Part shown: piece after piece, positions 1-10,900 of the stretch
Layout: every line of letters starts with the position of its first letter
Position numbering within the stretch: the first letter of the stretch is position 1
Source of the DNA: Akkermansia muciniphila
GTDB lineage: Bacteria > Verrucomicrobiota > Verrucomicrobiia > Verrucomicrobiales > V1-33
Direction: 5' to 3'
NCBI GenBank assembly: GCA_945861415.1
Contig: CAMAUV010000006.1
Span: forward strand, 1 to 64,000
DNA length: 64,000 nt
Translations under genes and position numbers: made by a program
Notes under the pieces: model-generated
The model's input: the letters and a program-made list of their open reading frames with translations, nothing else
What the model was told of the DNA's origin: nothing
Database searches by the model: none

Positions 1-75
1 GGAAGCCTCCGCTGCGGGCTGCGCACGGCCCTCCGCTGCGCTCCGGACCGTGCTGCGCCCTCCGCTCCAGCTTCC
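1..75. repeat. GC-rich nested palindromic (REP-like) element
   Basis: The outer arms GGAAGC (1-6) and GCTTCC (70-75) are inverted copies. An inner pair, GCACGG (23-28) and CCGTGC (48-53), is also inverted. The motif CCTCCGCT occurs three times, near 7, 30 and 59. Together these can fold as a long hairpin. It lies in the untranslated region before the first gene and may be clipped by the window edge. A REP-like repeat is inferred from shape only. Confidence 0.4.
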
Positions 76-317
76 CAAAATCGGCCCTCCCCCGCACCAA
101 GCTTGACATCCTGGGCAGGCGGATTAACTACAGGGACGCGCCGGGCAGCATAGCTTAGCTTAGCCAGTCGGTGGCCGGACTTCGGGGTCCACTTCAATAC
201 GCCCCGTGCTATTTGCTAAAATAATCTGTGGATGGTATCAACATCAGGCTAAAAAGCTTTCTAGAAATTCTAACTAAATTTACAGTAAATCTACGCCATC
301 TCGTAAAGTCACACGCC

Positions 318-3300
318 ATGAAGCCGATCTGCCGTCCTGCCACAACGCTGCTCCGGATGCTCTCCACACCGCTCTGTTGCTTGGCTTTGGCAGGACACGT
401 CATGGGACATGGAGGAGAGGGATTTTTGGGGATTGATAATGATGACAATGGCATCAGCGACCTATATCAGGTTTTGCATGCGGGCGTTACCGACGCTCAT
501 GCTGACAACGATAAGGACGGCGCCACTAACGAACAGGAAGGGGCGGCGGCAACCAACCCAAACGATGGCACGGACAATCTGAACTTTCAGACGGTGACCA
601 ATACGGGCGCTACTTTGAATGCCTCGTGGCGCACTATGGCCGGAAAGAGTTACCAAATGCAGGCATCGGCGGACCTTGGCTCCACATGGACTAACGAGGG
701 GGCGGCTATTTCCGGCAATGGAGCTTTAGCCAATGCCAGCTGTCCGGTCTCCAGCGCGCGGATGTTTTTGCGCATTCAGGTGGCGGATACGGACACCGAT
801 GCAGACGGTGTGACGGACTGGGAAGAATTGCAGGCAGGCACGGACCCCAGCCTGTTTGACACGGATGGCGATGGTCGCTCCGACCGCGGGCTGGTCGAGG
901 CTCTGGCACAGACGACCAGTACAGTGAATATCTACCCGGTGAGCACGTGGGCTGCTGAAGTAGGCCCGCGCACAGCGCAATTCCGCATAGTGCGCCATGG
1001 AGGGTTCCGCGCGTTGCGTTTGCCTTTCTCCGTCAGCGGCACAGCCACCCCCGGCTCTGATTTCACGCTCTCGGCGGGCTCATCGGTCATCCTGCCTTCC
1101 GGTGTGAGCCAGGCGCTGGTCACGGTCACCCCGCTGGCGGATGCAGAACTCGAGGACGCAGAAACGGTGCAGTTTTCACTCACTGCCGGTGCGGGCTACA
1201 CGGTAGGAGCGGCGGCGGCGGCGACTATCACCATCGTCAGTCAGGGCCTCATGGGACAGTATTTTAATTTCTCCTCCGGCACCTACAATTTTACTCCCGC
1301 GGCTGGCCAGAACTTCGATCCGGCCCAACTTGCCTTCACCCGCCGCGATCCTAACGTCAGCTTCGACTGGAGCAAGCGCGCCGGCACGCCGCCCGGGACA
1401 GCGGCCGGCGTTCCGGATCCGCGAATCACCGACGATGATGTCTGGGGCGTTCGCTGGTCGGGCTTTGTTATGCCTCCCGCCACGGATGTCTATTCCATTA
1501 CGGCTACTTCCGACCGCGGCATTACAGTGTGGGCCAGTATCAATCCGATTACTGGCTCTAATACGGGGGCGCGCCGCTTGAACACGTGGTCGACGACCAG
1601 TCCGACCGCACCATTGGCCCCAAACACCATGTTGTCGAGCACCGAGGTCAGCACGCGCATCATGGAGGCGGGAAGGCCTTACTACATTGTCGTCGATTAC
1701 CGGGATTCAGCCACGTTCACAAACAACGCCAACATCGATCTGCGCTGGAGCACGCCCACCATGCCGGAGCAGACCATCCCCGTTACTTCCTTCACCAGTG
1801 ATGGATTCATCGGCGGCCTCCCAGTCATCACTTCACCGCTGGTGTCCGCAGGGATCGCCGGTGCGCCGTTCGACTATGCGATCACGGCGACGAACACGCC
1901 GACCACTTTCTCAGCGAGCGGACTGCCGGCCGGTCTGGGCGTCAACGCCAGCGGTCAAATCACTGGTTCGATCAGCGGAAGCGGGGGCTACTACTTCGCC
2001 ACCATCACCGCCGCCAACGCTGCGGGCTCTGACTCCCGGAATCTCGTGATCTACGTCACCACCACCGGCGGCAACATCACCCGTGATGTGTGGACCGGTC
2101 TCAGCGGCAGCAATGTGTTGGATGTGCCGCAGCACACTACTCCCACCTCCACGACCACTATCACCACGCTGGAGGCACCGGCCGACAGTGGCGAAAACTT
2201 CGGCGAGCGGATGCGCGGCTACCTCACTGCCCCCTCCACCGGGCTGTTCACCTTCTTCCTGACCAGCGATGAAAACGCCGAACTCTGGGTCAGCTCCAGC
2301 GACGAGCCGGCTCACAAACTCAAGCGCGCATGGGTCACTGCGGGCAGCGTGAATGCCGGCACATGGGACGCCCTGCCCTCCCAGAAATCCATCACCATGA
2401 GCCTGACCGCCGGGAACAGCTACTTTATAGAAGTGGTGCGTTACGAAACTTCCGGCAGCGACCACCTGCAAGTCGGCTGGCTCAAACCCGGACAAACGGG
2501 CACGGTGCCCTCTGAAGTCATTCCCGGATGGGCGCTGACTGCTTACACCCCGCCGCCCGCCAATACTGACGACGGCTTCCTCTACACCGCCGTGCTCACC
2601 CCGCAAAATGGCGCCGCCAGCCTCGGATCCGGCAGCGCCGTGCTGCGCGTGAATGCAGAAAAGACCTCCGCGGAACTCACCGTTCAGTGGGGCAATCTCA
2701 CCGGTCCGGTGACGAACAGTCACATCCACGACGCCCGCGATCTCCCCGGCCCGACAGGCGCCGTCATTTTTGACATCGATGATGCCGACCCCGACCGCCT
2801 TCTCCCCGGCGGCGACGGCCTTGATCCGAATGAAGTTTATCACTGGGAGATCATCGCTACCGGCCAGCACACCTATGCAGATGTGGTCGCAGCCCTTGAA
2901 GGCGGAACCGCTTACATCAATCTGCACACCGGCGCCTTCCCGAACGGTGAAATCAGAGGTTTCTTCCAGCCGGTGGTCGGCACCCAGTTCTTTGTGCCGC
3001 CGACAGCGCCGCCAGCCGCAGAGTTGACTCTGCCTTCCGATCCCACACTGCGGCAGCAGGAGATCGTGCGCTTCCTGCAGCAGGCCACTTTTGGCGGGCG
3101 CCATGAGCCGGACGGCACCGCGCCCTTCGCTCCTGACACGATCGAATCCGTGGAGGAACTTGGTTATTCCGCATGGATTGATGCCCAGCTGGCGATGCCC
3201 GCCGGCAATGACCCTGAGATGCTGGTGACACAAATTTTGCCTCCGCCGACAGCGTACGTTTTCACTGCTCCCTCCACCACTTCCCGCACCATCCGTCGCG

Positions 3301-5951
3301 CCAATACGGCCACCGGCTACAACGGGTCCGGGCCGCTGGGCACTTTTGTGAAGGACTGGTATGCCAAATGGCCGCGCGTTTCCTACAGCAACGTCGGGGC
3401 GCCGCTGGAAGACTCCAACGACCTTTGGCGTGCATGGTGGCGCACGACTGTGACTTCGCAGGATCAACTGCGCCACCGGGTGGCCTTTGCGCTCAGCCAG
3501 ATCCTTGTGGTTTCCGAAGACGGGGAACTTGATGAGCAAACCCGCGCCATGGCGGCCTACTATGACCTGCTGTATTACCACGGTCTGGGCAACTTCCGCG
3601 CGCTTCTGGAAAAGTCGACGCTTAATCCCTCCATGGGGCGCTACCTCGACATGCTGAACAACAAGAAGCCGAACTCAGCCATCGGCTACATCCCCAACGA
3701 AAACTTCGCACGGGAAATCCTGCAGCTTTTCAGCATCGGCCTGCGCCGGCTGCATCCGGACGGCACCCTCGTGCTGAGCAATGGCGGCCTGCCGGTCAAC
3801 ACCTACGAGCAGCCCAACGTTGTTGGCTTCTCTCATGTCTTCACCGGCTGGGTGCAGCCGGCCAGCGGCAGCAACTACGTGCTGCCCATGATTCCGCGCG
3901 CCTCCGACCACGACACCGGAGAGAAGCTTCTGCTCGAAAATGCCGTCATCCCGGCGACCACCACTGCCACCACGGCGAGCTGCAATGCAGAGCTGGCAAC
4001 GGCTCTCGACATCATCCATCACCACTCGAATACCGGTCCATTCATCTGCCGTCAGCTCATTCAGCGCATGGTGACCGCCAACCCCAGCCCCGGATACATC
4101 TACCGTGTGGCGCGCGTCTTTGCGAAAAACGGCAGTGGAGTCCGGGGCGATCTCGCGGCAGTGGTCAAAGCCATCCTGCTTGATCCCGAGGCCCGCAACC
4201 AGGCTCCCCGCAATCAGCCAGGCTTCGGCCACCTGAAAGAGCCGGTGGTGCGCGCCACGCAGATGATTCGCGGTCTCAACGGCTTCAGCTACGGCGAGGC
4301 CAATTATGGTTCCGTCAATATGCTCACCACAGTGCTGGTTAGCCCCAATACGAATATTGATCTCAGCCAGCCGCTGCCCGGGCAGGACTTCGCCGCTTCC
4401 GGCAGCACCGCCGTATTCGCCGGCGACATCGTGCGTCTCACCGGCCAGACAGTCTCCGCCGAAAATGGCTACTATGTTTACAATGGCCCCGGTGTACCTC
4501 TCACGCCGACGGCGACGACCACCAGTGTGGCCACATTCAGCACCAATCAGAACATCGCGACCGGTCTAACCGTGGTGCATGTGCCGGTCATCGAAGGCAT
4601 CTCCATTGGAGCGAACAATCTTCTCCTCCTCCGCAATCAGACCAACCCTGCCGAAAATGGCGTCTACATCATGACGGTCGCCAGCGTTCCAGTCACCCGC
4701 TGGACCGGCGCTGACAGCGAAGCTGAGTTGAGCAATGCCGTCGTCCGTGTGGGTGTTTATCGCGACCCCGCCACGCAGGCCTACAGCAGCAACCGCACGT
4801 TCAAGGTGGACGGCGTCATCGCCACCCTCGGCACGTCTCCGGTGAACATCATCAACGGTTCGGCGACGCAATCGGGCATGTATATGTGGAACATGGGCTC
4901 TACCGGCGGCACCAGTTTGTCCCAGACACCGCTCCGGGCCTCCACTGTCTTCAATTACTTTGAGCCGGATTACGTTTTTCTCGGCGAGACAGGGAAAAGC
5001 GGTCTCTACAGCCCTGAATTCCAAATCACCAGTGAAACCTCGGTGGTCAATACAGCCAACTGGTTTACGGAACTCGCCCGACGCAATACGGGCACCACAA
5101 CCGCGCACACCTATGGCCAGGGCTACAGCTATGGCGGCTCCATCGGGCGCGATATCAAACTGGATGTGACGGCGCAGGAAACCATTGCCGGCAACAGTGC
5201 CGCCCTCGTGGACAACCTCGCGCTGCGCCTCCTTCCCGGCCAGATTACTCCCCGGCTGCGCTCTCTGCTCATCAGATATCTTGACGGGCTGCCATTGACG
5301 GGCACGTCAGTGCTGATGCCCGCCGGCTCGACGTTCAAGTATTTTACGGATGCCGCAGGCCTTGGTTCCAGTAACATTGTGGAGGGCCATTCGTCGTGGT
5401 CAGCCTCCAACTGGAAGCATCCCAACTTCGGGGACACCGCATGGAGCAGCGGTGCTGCCCCTCTTGGCTACAGAACCGGCACCACTCCTGCCAACCAGAA
5501 CATCGCCACCGTCATTCCGTTTGGTGCCAGCGCGACCAACAAATGGGTGTCCTCCTATTACCGCGCTGAGTTCAACGTGGCCTCTGCTGCAGCAGTGCCC
5601 AGCATGAACATCCGTCTCAAGCGGGACGACGGAGCCATCGTTTACGTCAACGGCCGCGAGGCATGGAGGCAGAACTTCACCGCCGGCCTCAGTGTCATCG
5701 GCACCACCCTAGCAACAGGCGCCGGTGATGACGGTGCTGCCTTCTTCACCGTAAATCTTCCAAACACTTACCTCGTAAACGGGCGCAATGTGGTGGCGGT
5801 CGAAGTGCACCAGAATTCCGTGGGCTCCGCGGACATCGTTTTTGATATCGAACTCAATCATCCTTCACCCGTTGCCGCCGACCGCATCAACCGCATCGGA
5901 GAAGCGCTCAGTATCCTCACGCTCACGCCCGAGTTCACTACGCAGAAATAA
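318..5951 (+). CDS. Secreted multidomain DUF1800 protein
   Basis: About 1877 aa, secreted. The start at 318 is preferred over an ATG at 228 because it opens directly into a signal peptide (MKPICRPATTLLRMLSTPLC). Domains in order: calcium-binding TSP3-like Asp-rich repeats (residues about 38-80 and 155-190), Calx-beta-like (210-306), PA14-like (308-495), Ig-like (500-581), a second PA14-like (588-748), CHRD (753-886) and a DUF1800 region from about 915 to the end. DUF1800 is broken by a tandem ENGYY/ENGVY repeat (about 1337-1511) and by a galactose-binding-like sandwich (about 1658-1848) just before its last segment. DUF1800 genes are usually paired with DUF1501 genes, and one follows here after 18 bases. 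The biochemical role of the pair is not established; a surface or extracellular role in polymer handling is inference. Confidence 0.85.
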   Translation: MKPICRPATTLLRMLSTPLCCLALAGHVMGHGGEGFLGIDNDDNGISDLYQVLHAGVTDAHADNDKDGATNEQEGAAATNPNDGTDNLNFQTVTNTGATLNASWRTMAGKSYQMQASADLGSTWTNEGAAISGNGALANASCPVSSARMFLRIQVADTDTDADGVTDWEELQAGTDPSLFDTDGDGRSDRGLVEALAQTTSTVNIYPVSTWAAEVGPRTAQFRIVRHGGFRALRLPFSVSGTATPGSDFTLSAGSSVILPSGVSQALVTVTPLADAELEDAETVQFSLTAGAGYTVGAAAAATITIVSQGLMGQYFNFSSGTYNFTPAAGQNFDPAQLAFTRRDPNVSFDWSKRAGTPPGTAAGVPDPRITDDDVWGVRWSGFVMPPATDVYSITATSDRGITVWASINPITGSNTGARRLNTWSTTSPTAPLAPNTMLSSTEVSTRIMEAGRPYYIVVDYRDSATFTNNANIDLRWSTPTMPEQTIPVTSFTSDGFIGGLPVITSPLVSAGIAGAPFDYAITATNTPTTFSASGLPAGLGVNASGQITGSISGSGGYYFATITAANAAGSDSRNLVIYVTTTGGNITRDVWTGLSGSNVLDVPQHTTPTSTTTITTLEAPADSGENFGERMRGYLTAPSTGLFTFFLTSDENAELWVSSSDEPAHKLKRAWVTAGSVNAGTWDALPSQKSITMSLTAGNSYFIEVVRYETSGSDHLQVGWLKPGQTGTVPSEVIPGWALTAYTPPPANTDDGFLYTAVLTPQNGAASLGSGSAVLRVNAEKTSAELTVQWGNLTGPVTNSHIHDARDLPGPTGAVIFDIDDADPDRLLPGGDGLDPNEVYHWEIIATGQHTYADVVAALEGGTAYINLHTGAFPNGEIRGFFQPVVGTQFFVPPTAPPAAELTLPSDPTLRQQEIVRFLQQATFGGRHEPDGTAPFAPDTIESVEELGYSAWIDAQLAMPAGNDPEMLVTQILPPPTAYVFTAPSTTSRTIRRANTATGYNGSGPLGTFVKDWYAKWPRVSYSNVGAPLEDSNDLWRAWWRTTVTSQDQLRHRVAFALSQILVVSEDGELDEQTRAMAAYYDLLYYHGLGNFRALLEKSTLNPSMGRYLDMLNNKKPNSAIGYIPNENFAREILQLFSIGLRRLHPDGTLVLSNGGLPVNTYEQPNVVGFSHVFTGWVQPASGSNYVLPMIPRASDHDTGEKLLLENAVIPATTTATTASCNAELATALDIIHHHSNTGPFICRQLIQRMVTANPSPGYIYRVARVFAKNGSGVRGDLAAVVKAILLDPEARNQAPRNQPGFGHLKEPVVRATQMIRGLNGFSYGEANYGSVNMLTTVLVSPNTNIDLSQPLPGQDFAASGSTAVFAGDIVRLTGQTVSAENGYYVYNGPGVPLTPTATTTSVATFSTNQNIATGLTVVHVPVIEGISIGANNLLLLRNQTNPAENGVYIMTVASVPVTRWTGADSEAELSNAVVRVGVYRDPATQAYSSNRTFKVDGVIATLGTSPVNIINGSATQSGMYMWNMGSTGGTSLSQTPLRASTVFNYFEPDYVFLGETGKSGLYSPEFQITSETSVVNTANWFTELARRNTGTTTAHTYGQGYSYGGSIGRDIKLDVTAQETIAGNSAALVDNLALRLLPGQITPRLRSLLIRYLDGLPLTGTSVLMPAGSTFKYFTDAAGLGSSNIVEGHSSWSASNWKHPNFGDTAWSSGAAPLGYRTGTTPANQNIATVIPFGASATNKWVSSYYRAEFNVASAAAVPSMNIRLKRDDGAIVYVNGREAWRQNFTAGLSVIGTTLATGAGDDGAAFFTVNLPNTYLVNGRNVVAVEVHQNSVGSADIVFDIELNHPSPVAADRINRIGEALSILTLTPEFTTQK

Positions 5952-5969
5952 CCATACCGATCCACTGCT

Positions 5970-7517
5970 ATGACTTCTCGAGAACTGCTCTCCCGCCGCT
6001 CCTTCATCCGCCAAGCCTCCGGCTCGGTGTTCGGAGCCAGTGCGTTCAACGCCCTCTTCGACCTGCGCCTCATCAACAACGCCATGGCTGCCGTCAGTGT
6101 CTCTGGCTACAAGGCGCTCGTCTGTGTCTTCCAGGGTGGCGGCAACGACTGTAATAACACCATCGTTCCAGCTCCGGAGGACCCGCGCTACGCCGGCTAT
6201 AAGTCTATCCGTGGCCCGCGGCTCGCTCTGTGGGAGAATCAGGATGCGGCCGCCAACGGCAGCGCCGTGCAGATCAATGGAGCGAACAATCCTAATAACT
6301 ACTGGGCCATACCGCTCAGCACCGCAAAGACCGGCAGTGAAGCCTACGCGGTGCACAGCACTATGCCCGCTGTCCAGAATCTCTGGAATACGGGCAAGCT
6401 CGCCTTCGTCGCCAACATCGGTGTGCTCACCTATCCCGTGACGCGCGCTCAGGTGCGTGCCCGCACTGCCAAATTGCCTCCCCAGCTTTTTTCCCACAAT
6501 GACCAGGTCAACCAGTGGCAAACCGGCATTCCGGACGGCATCAGCCGCACCGGCTGGGGTGGCCGCACCATGGACAAAGTGCGCGAGGAACTGGCCCGGC
6601 TTGGCGTGCCTCCGGGCTCCATTTCCATGTCTGTCTCCACCTCTGGCAGCAACACATGGGAGGTGGGCGATATCGTGAACCAGTTTCAGGTGAGCACCAC
6701 CGGCACCGTCAGTTTCACAAACTATACCGGCAGCCGCAAGATGATCATTGATCAGGTCCTGCGGGATGCGGCCTCCGGGGGTGACGTTACGCTCGCCAGC
6801 CAGCGGACCAATCTGCACCTTAGGGATTTCCAAAAGGTGAATGAGCGCGCCATTTCAAATGGGGCGGCTCTCAGCCAGGCTCTCACCCGGCTCACCACCG
6901 GCAATCCAGATGCCACGACCGGCGCCGCCATCGACACAGCATTTGGCATCGGCAGTAATGGCGTCACCTTCAACAACCTTAGCAGTCTCGAGCAGCAGTT
7001 GCACATGGTCGCCCGCATCATCGCGGAGCGCGGCTTCCTCGGCATGCAGCGCCAGATCTTCTTCGTCCAGATTGGCGGACACGATACGCATGGGGATCAG
7101 CCGGCCTCGCACGCCAGCCTCGTAGGCACTGCCAGCCGGGCGATGGGCAAGTTTTACGATGCCATGGTGGCGCTCGGTATCCCTGAAAAAGTCACCCAGT
7201 TCACCGCCAGCGACTTTGGCCGTACCTTCAAGAGCAATGGCCTTGGCTCCGACCATGCATGGGGCAGTCACCACATGGTCTGCGGTGGCGCGGTCCAGGG
7301 CGGACGTCTCTACGGCACCTTGCCGGAACTTGTCCTCAATGGCAACGACGACTACGACTCGGGTTCCGGTGCCACCGGCCGCTGGATCCCCAAGCTTTCC
7401 ATCGACGAATATAGCGCCACGCTGGCCCGCTGGTTCGGCCTCGGTGAGTCGGAACTGGACGCCGTCTTCCCGAATCTCAGCCGCTTCGCCACCCGAAACC
7501 TCGGCTTCATGGCCTGA
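5970..7517 (+). CDS. DUF1501 family protein, Tat-exported
   Basis: 515 aa. The N-terminus carries a twin-arginine signal (LLSRRSFIRQASG) followed by a hydrophobic Ala/Gly-rich stretch, so folded export by Tat is predicted. DUF1501 has an alkaline-phosphatase/sulfatase-like fold. Visible family features are FQGGGNDCNNTIVP near residue 52, SHNDQVNQWQTG near 175, the IGGHDTHGDQ block near 368 and the DFGRTFKSNG and SDHAWGSHH blocks near 413-432, whose Asp and His residues are typical metal-binding positions. It lies 18 bases downstream of the DUF1800 gene, so co-transcription is likely. The length is normal for the family. Substrate and reaction are unknown. Confidence 0.85.
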   Translation: MTSRELLSRRSFIRQASGSVFGASAFNALFDLRLINNAMAAVSVSGYKALVCVFQGGGNDCNNTIVPAPEDPRYAGYKSIRGPRLALWENQDAAANGSAVQINGANNPNNYWAIPLSTAKTGSEAYAVHSTMPAVQNLWNTGKLAFVANIGVLTYPVTRAQVRARTAKLPPQLFSHNDQVNQWQTGIPDGISRTGWGGRTMDKVREELARLGVPPGSISMSVSTSGSNTWEVGDIVNQFQVSTTGTVSFTNYTGSRKMIIDQVLRDAASGGDVTLASQRTNLHLRDFQKVNERAISNGAALSQALTRLTTGNPDATTGAAIDTAFGIGSNGVTFNNLSSLEQQLHMVARIIAERGFLGMQRQIFFVQIGGHDTHGDQPASHASLVGTASRAMGKFYDAMVALGIPEKVTQFTASDFGRTFKSNGLGSDHAWGSHHMVCGGAVQGGRLYGTLPELVLNGNDDYDSGSGATGRWIPKLSIDEYSATLARWFGLGESELDAVFPNLSRFATRNLGFMA

Positions 7518-7529
7518 GGACCACTAATT

Positions 7530-7856
7530 GCAGGACACTACTCCCCCGGTTACGCGCTGGCCATGCTTTATGAGCATGGGCTGGGTCTCGAAGGCGACCT
7601 CTACATGGTGCTCTGTGAAGGCTGGCGACTCGCCATGACATTTGAGAAAACCGGCCTCGCACTGCTGGACGCCATGCGCTCCATGTTCGGGGCAAAGTTC
7701 TCATGGCGCACAGAGATCTATGAATTTGTAAAGGATCCTCTCGCCAAAGATCTGCTTTTTGGCAGCACGTGTGAGCGGGGGCACATGAAAGCCGGAAAGC
7801 CCCGGCGCGAATTGCCGGCACTCTGGCAGACGGAAGAGGAAGCCTTCGCGCCCTAG
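7530..7856 (+). pseudogene. C-terminal remnant of NamZ-type exo-muramidase (DUF1343)
   Basis: An open frame directly after the DUF1501 stop, in the same frame, encodes about 108 residues. Its second half matches the C-terminus of DUF1343 (NamZ, exo-beta-N-acetylmuramidase): FEKTGLALLDAMRSMF, then FSWRTEIYEFVKDPLAKDLL, FGSTCERGHMKAG and a final LWQTEEEAF. The family is about 400 aa; the signal peptide and catalytic N-terminal domain are missing, and the residues before FEKTG look degraded. Translation from the ATG at 7563 would give a 97-aa product. A decayed fragment is the simplest reading. A short functional protein cannot be excluded. Confidence 0.55.
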
Positions 7857-7939
7857 CGGTATGGGGTCTTTCTCTAATCATAGTGCATACTCATTTCCGG
7901 AAATAGATTTTCGCCTTATCAGCGTAGGATACTCCAATT

Positions 7940-10900
7940 ATGAGCCACCTGCCGCTGATGCTTCTCCTCTCGCTTTCTTTTACGGTGCCAGTCGTTGCGA
8001 AGGAGCCGCCATTTGCTGAAGTACGGACACTGCTGGGGGAATACTGTAACAAGTGCCATTCCACGGAGGAGCAGAAGGGAGACTTGGACTTGGAGCGCTT
8101 CCGCTCCATGAAGGACGTGATGAAGGATGCGGAGGTTTGGGAGAAAGTGCAGGAGCAAATGGAACTGGGTGAAATGCCGCCGAAGGACAAGCCCCAGCTC
8201 AAGGCGGAGGAGCGGGCCAAACTTTCCTCATGGATTCAGCAGACCCTTGAGACCGCGGCGCGGCAGCATGAAGGCGATCCAGGCCCGGTAGTCCTCCGCC
8301 GTCTGAACAACGCGGAATACGCCAACACGCTGCGCGATTTGACCGGCGTGCCATCGCTCGACCCGGTGGCGGAATTTCCCGCGGACAGTGCCGCCGGAGA
8401 GGGCTTCATGAATACGGGCAATGCTCTCGTCATGTCGCCCGCACTGCTTTCCAAGTATCTTGACGCCGCCCGCGATGCGGCCCGGCACGCGGTCCTTCTG
8501 CCGGACGGCATCGGCTGGGCGCCCTCCATTTCATCCCGTGACTGGACAGAGGAGAGGCTCGCAGCCATTCGCGGCTTCTATGCCCGGCACACGGTCAACG
8601 GCGGCGGCACGGCACTGAACCTGCAGGGGATTCAATTCGATACCAAAGACGGCGGTGTGCTGCCATTGGAGAAATATTTGAGTGCCTCGCTGTCCGTGCG
8701 CGAGGGCAAACCCACTGCGGAAGCTGCGCAGACTGCAGGAGTAAATGCGAAATATCTTACCCTGCTCACAGATGCTCTGAAGGGCAGCGCGCCCTCTCCG
8801 CTGCTCGACCCGCTGCGCGCGTTGTGGAAAGCCGGAGACGTGACGGCTATGAAGGTCTTCATCACTCAGTGGCAGGCTGCTCTCTGGCGCTTCACCACCG
8901 TCGGCCACATCGGCAAGCGCGACGGTCCGAAGGCATGGCAGGAGCCTGTCACTCCACTGGCCGCCGCCAGAGAAGTGCGCCTCAAGCTGCCTCCTCCCCA
9001 AGCGGACACCGCCACATTTTATCTCGTGACAACTGACGCCGGTGACGGGCACAGGCACGATGTTGCGGTCTGGCAAAATGCACGGCTCACCGCACCCGGT
9101 CGCGCCGATCTTCCGTTGCGCGACGTGCGTGCCGCAGTCCATACCCTAGACGCGGGGCGCGCCAGACTGACAGTGGGAGCGGAGAAGTGTCTCGCCGCTG
9201 CTGCGGATGTGAAGACAACTGCTGCCGCCGCGGGGAAGGCCATGTCCCCGGCGGACCTCGAAGTGATTGCCCTGCGCCACGGGGCCGATCCTGCCAGCCT
9301 TTCCGCATGGCTGGCCTGTCTCGGTATCGGAGGAGAGACACATATCACCTCGCACATGACGGTGCGCTTGGAGAAGGCGGAGAGTTGGGATTTCATCAAA
9401 GGCTGGACCGGGGCGGACGCACTGAGCGTGCTGGCCAATAGCAGCGATCAGCACGTGCGGATCCCCGGTAATATGAAGCCGCACAGCGTGGCCTGTCATC
9501 CTGCGCCGAAGCACCGCGTCATTATGGGCTGGCAGGCCCCCGCTGCCATGACGGCCGCCGTTGCCGGCTTCGTGCAGCACGCACATCCGGAGTGCGGTAA
9601 CGGCATCGCATGGGCGCTGGAACTCCGCCGTGGCACTACCCGCCAGTCGCTTGCCGCCGGGTTCTCCCAGGGGGCGAACGAAGTGAAGTTTGGCCCGCTG
9701 GAAAACATGGCGCTGGAGCCCGGTGATGTGCTCGCACTCATTGTTAGCCCGCGAGACGGCAGCCATTCGTGCGACCTCACCGCCGTGGACCTCACCGTCA
9801 CCGGCGGTAACAAAACATGGAATCTGGCCAAAGACATTTCCCCCAACATTCTCGCCGGCAATCCCCACGCTGACAGCTTCGGCAACAATGCGGTGTGGCA
9901 TTTCTTCAGCGAGCCCGACGCCGGGACTTCTGGCCCCGTGTTGCCCGCGGGCTCGCTTCTAGCGCGCTGGCAAAGCGCGGACGCAGATACACGCAAAGTC
10001 CTCGCTGCGGCATTACAAAAGCTTCTGAGTGATGGCCCTGCATCCCTGCCAAAAGATTCCCCCGATGCCGCACTGCATGCCTTACTCGTGTCCTTCAATG
10101 GCCCACTTCTCAGCGGGCTCTTGCGCAACCTGTCATCTTCCGGTGACAGCGTAGTGGGTGGGTGGGGGCCAGACCCTGCGCTTTTCAGCGGCACGGATTT
10201 TGCCGTGCAGGCCCCGGCGGTGATCGAGATCAAACTGCCCGCTGAACTCGCCGCTGGTTGTGAATTCGTGGCCACGGCCGCACTGCGGGATGCGGAGGGC
10301 AGCGTGCAAATGCAGGCAGTGTCCGCCAAACCGGCATCGCTCGGACTTGCCGCCGGCGCGGCCAAAGAGCAGGGAGGAAAGAGCACATGGTCTGACGGCA
10401 CGCGCCCTGTTGTCTCAGATTCGCCAATCCTTGTCAGTGACAACAGCGCCGCACGGCAGAGGATCCTGCGCGGTCTGGATGAATTCCGCTCTCTCTTCCC
10501 CGCCGCTCTCTGCTATACAAAAATCGTGCCTGTGGACGAGGTGGTCACGCTCACACTTTACTATCGTGAGGATGAGGCTCTGCGCCGCCTCATGTTGGAT
10601 GAAGCCCAGATAGCCGAACTGGAGCGCTTATGGGCTGAGCTGCACTATGTCAGTCAAGATGCACTTAAACTTGTCGACGCGTATGAGCAGATCTGGCAGT
10701 TCGCCACGCAGGATGCTGATCCCAGTGCCTTCACTCCCATGGGTGAGCCGATTAAGCAGCGCGCCGCTGCCTTCCGGATGCTCCTGACCGATTCCGAGCC
10801 TGCGCACATTGAGGCAGCCTTGCGCTTTATCGATAAAGTCTGGCGCCGTCCCCTCACGGTGCAGGAACAGCAGGCTCTGCGTGAACTATATGCCAAACTG

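Noticed and set aside
1911-3581. Minus-strand open frame of 556 codons
   Set aside because: It lies fully inside the DUF1800 gene. Its Gly/Arg/His-rich sequence has no family signature, and the plus-strand frame has clear domains.
5865-6833. Minus-strand open frame of 322 codons
   Set aside because: Antisense of the DUF1501 gene with no recognisable motif; high GC keeps the antisense frame open.
9146-10443. Minus-strand open frames of 251 and 315 codons
   Set aside because: Antisense to the DUF1592-type gene; low-complexity Ser/Ala/Arg composition.
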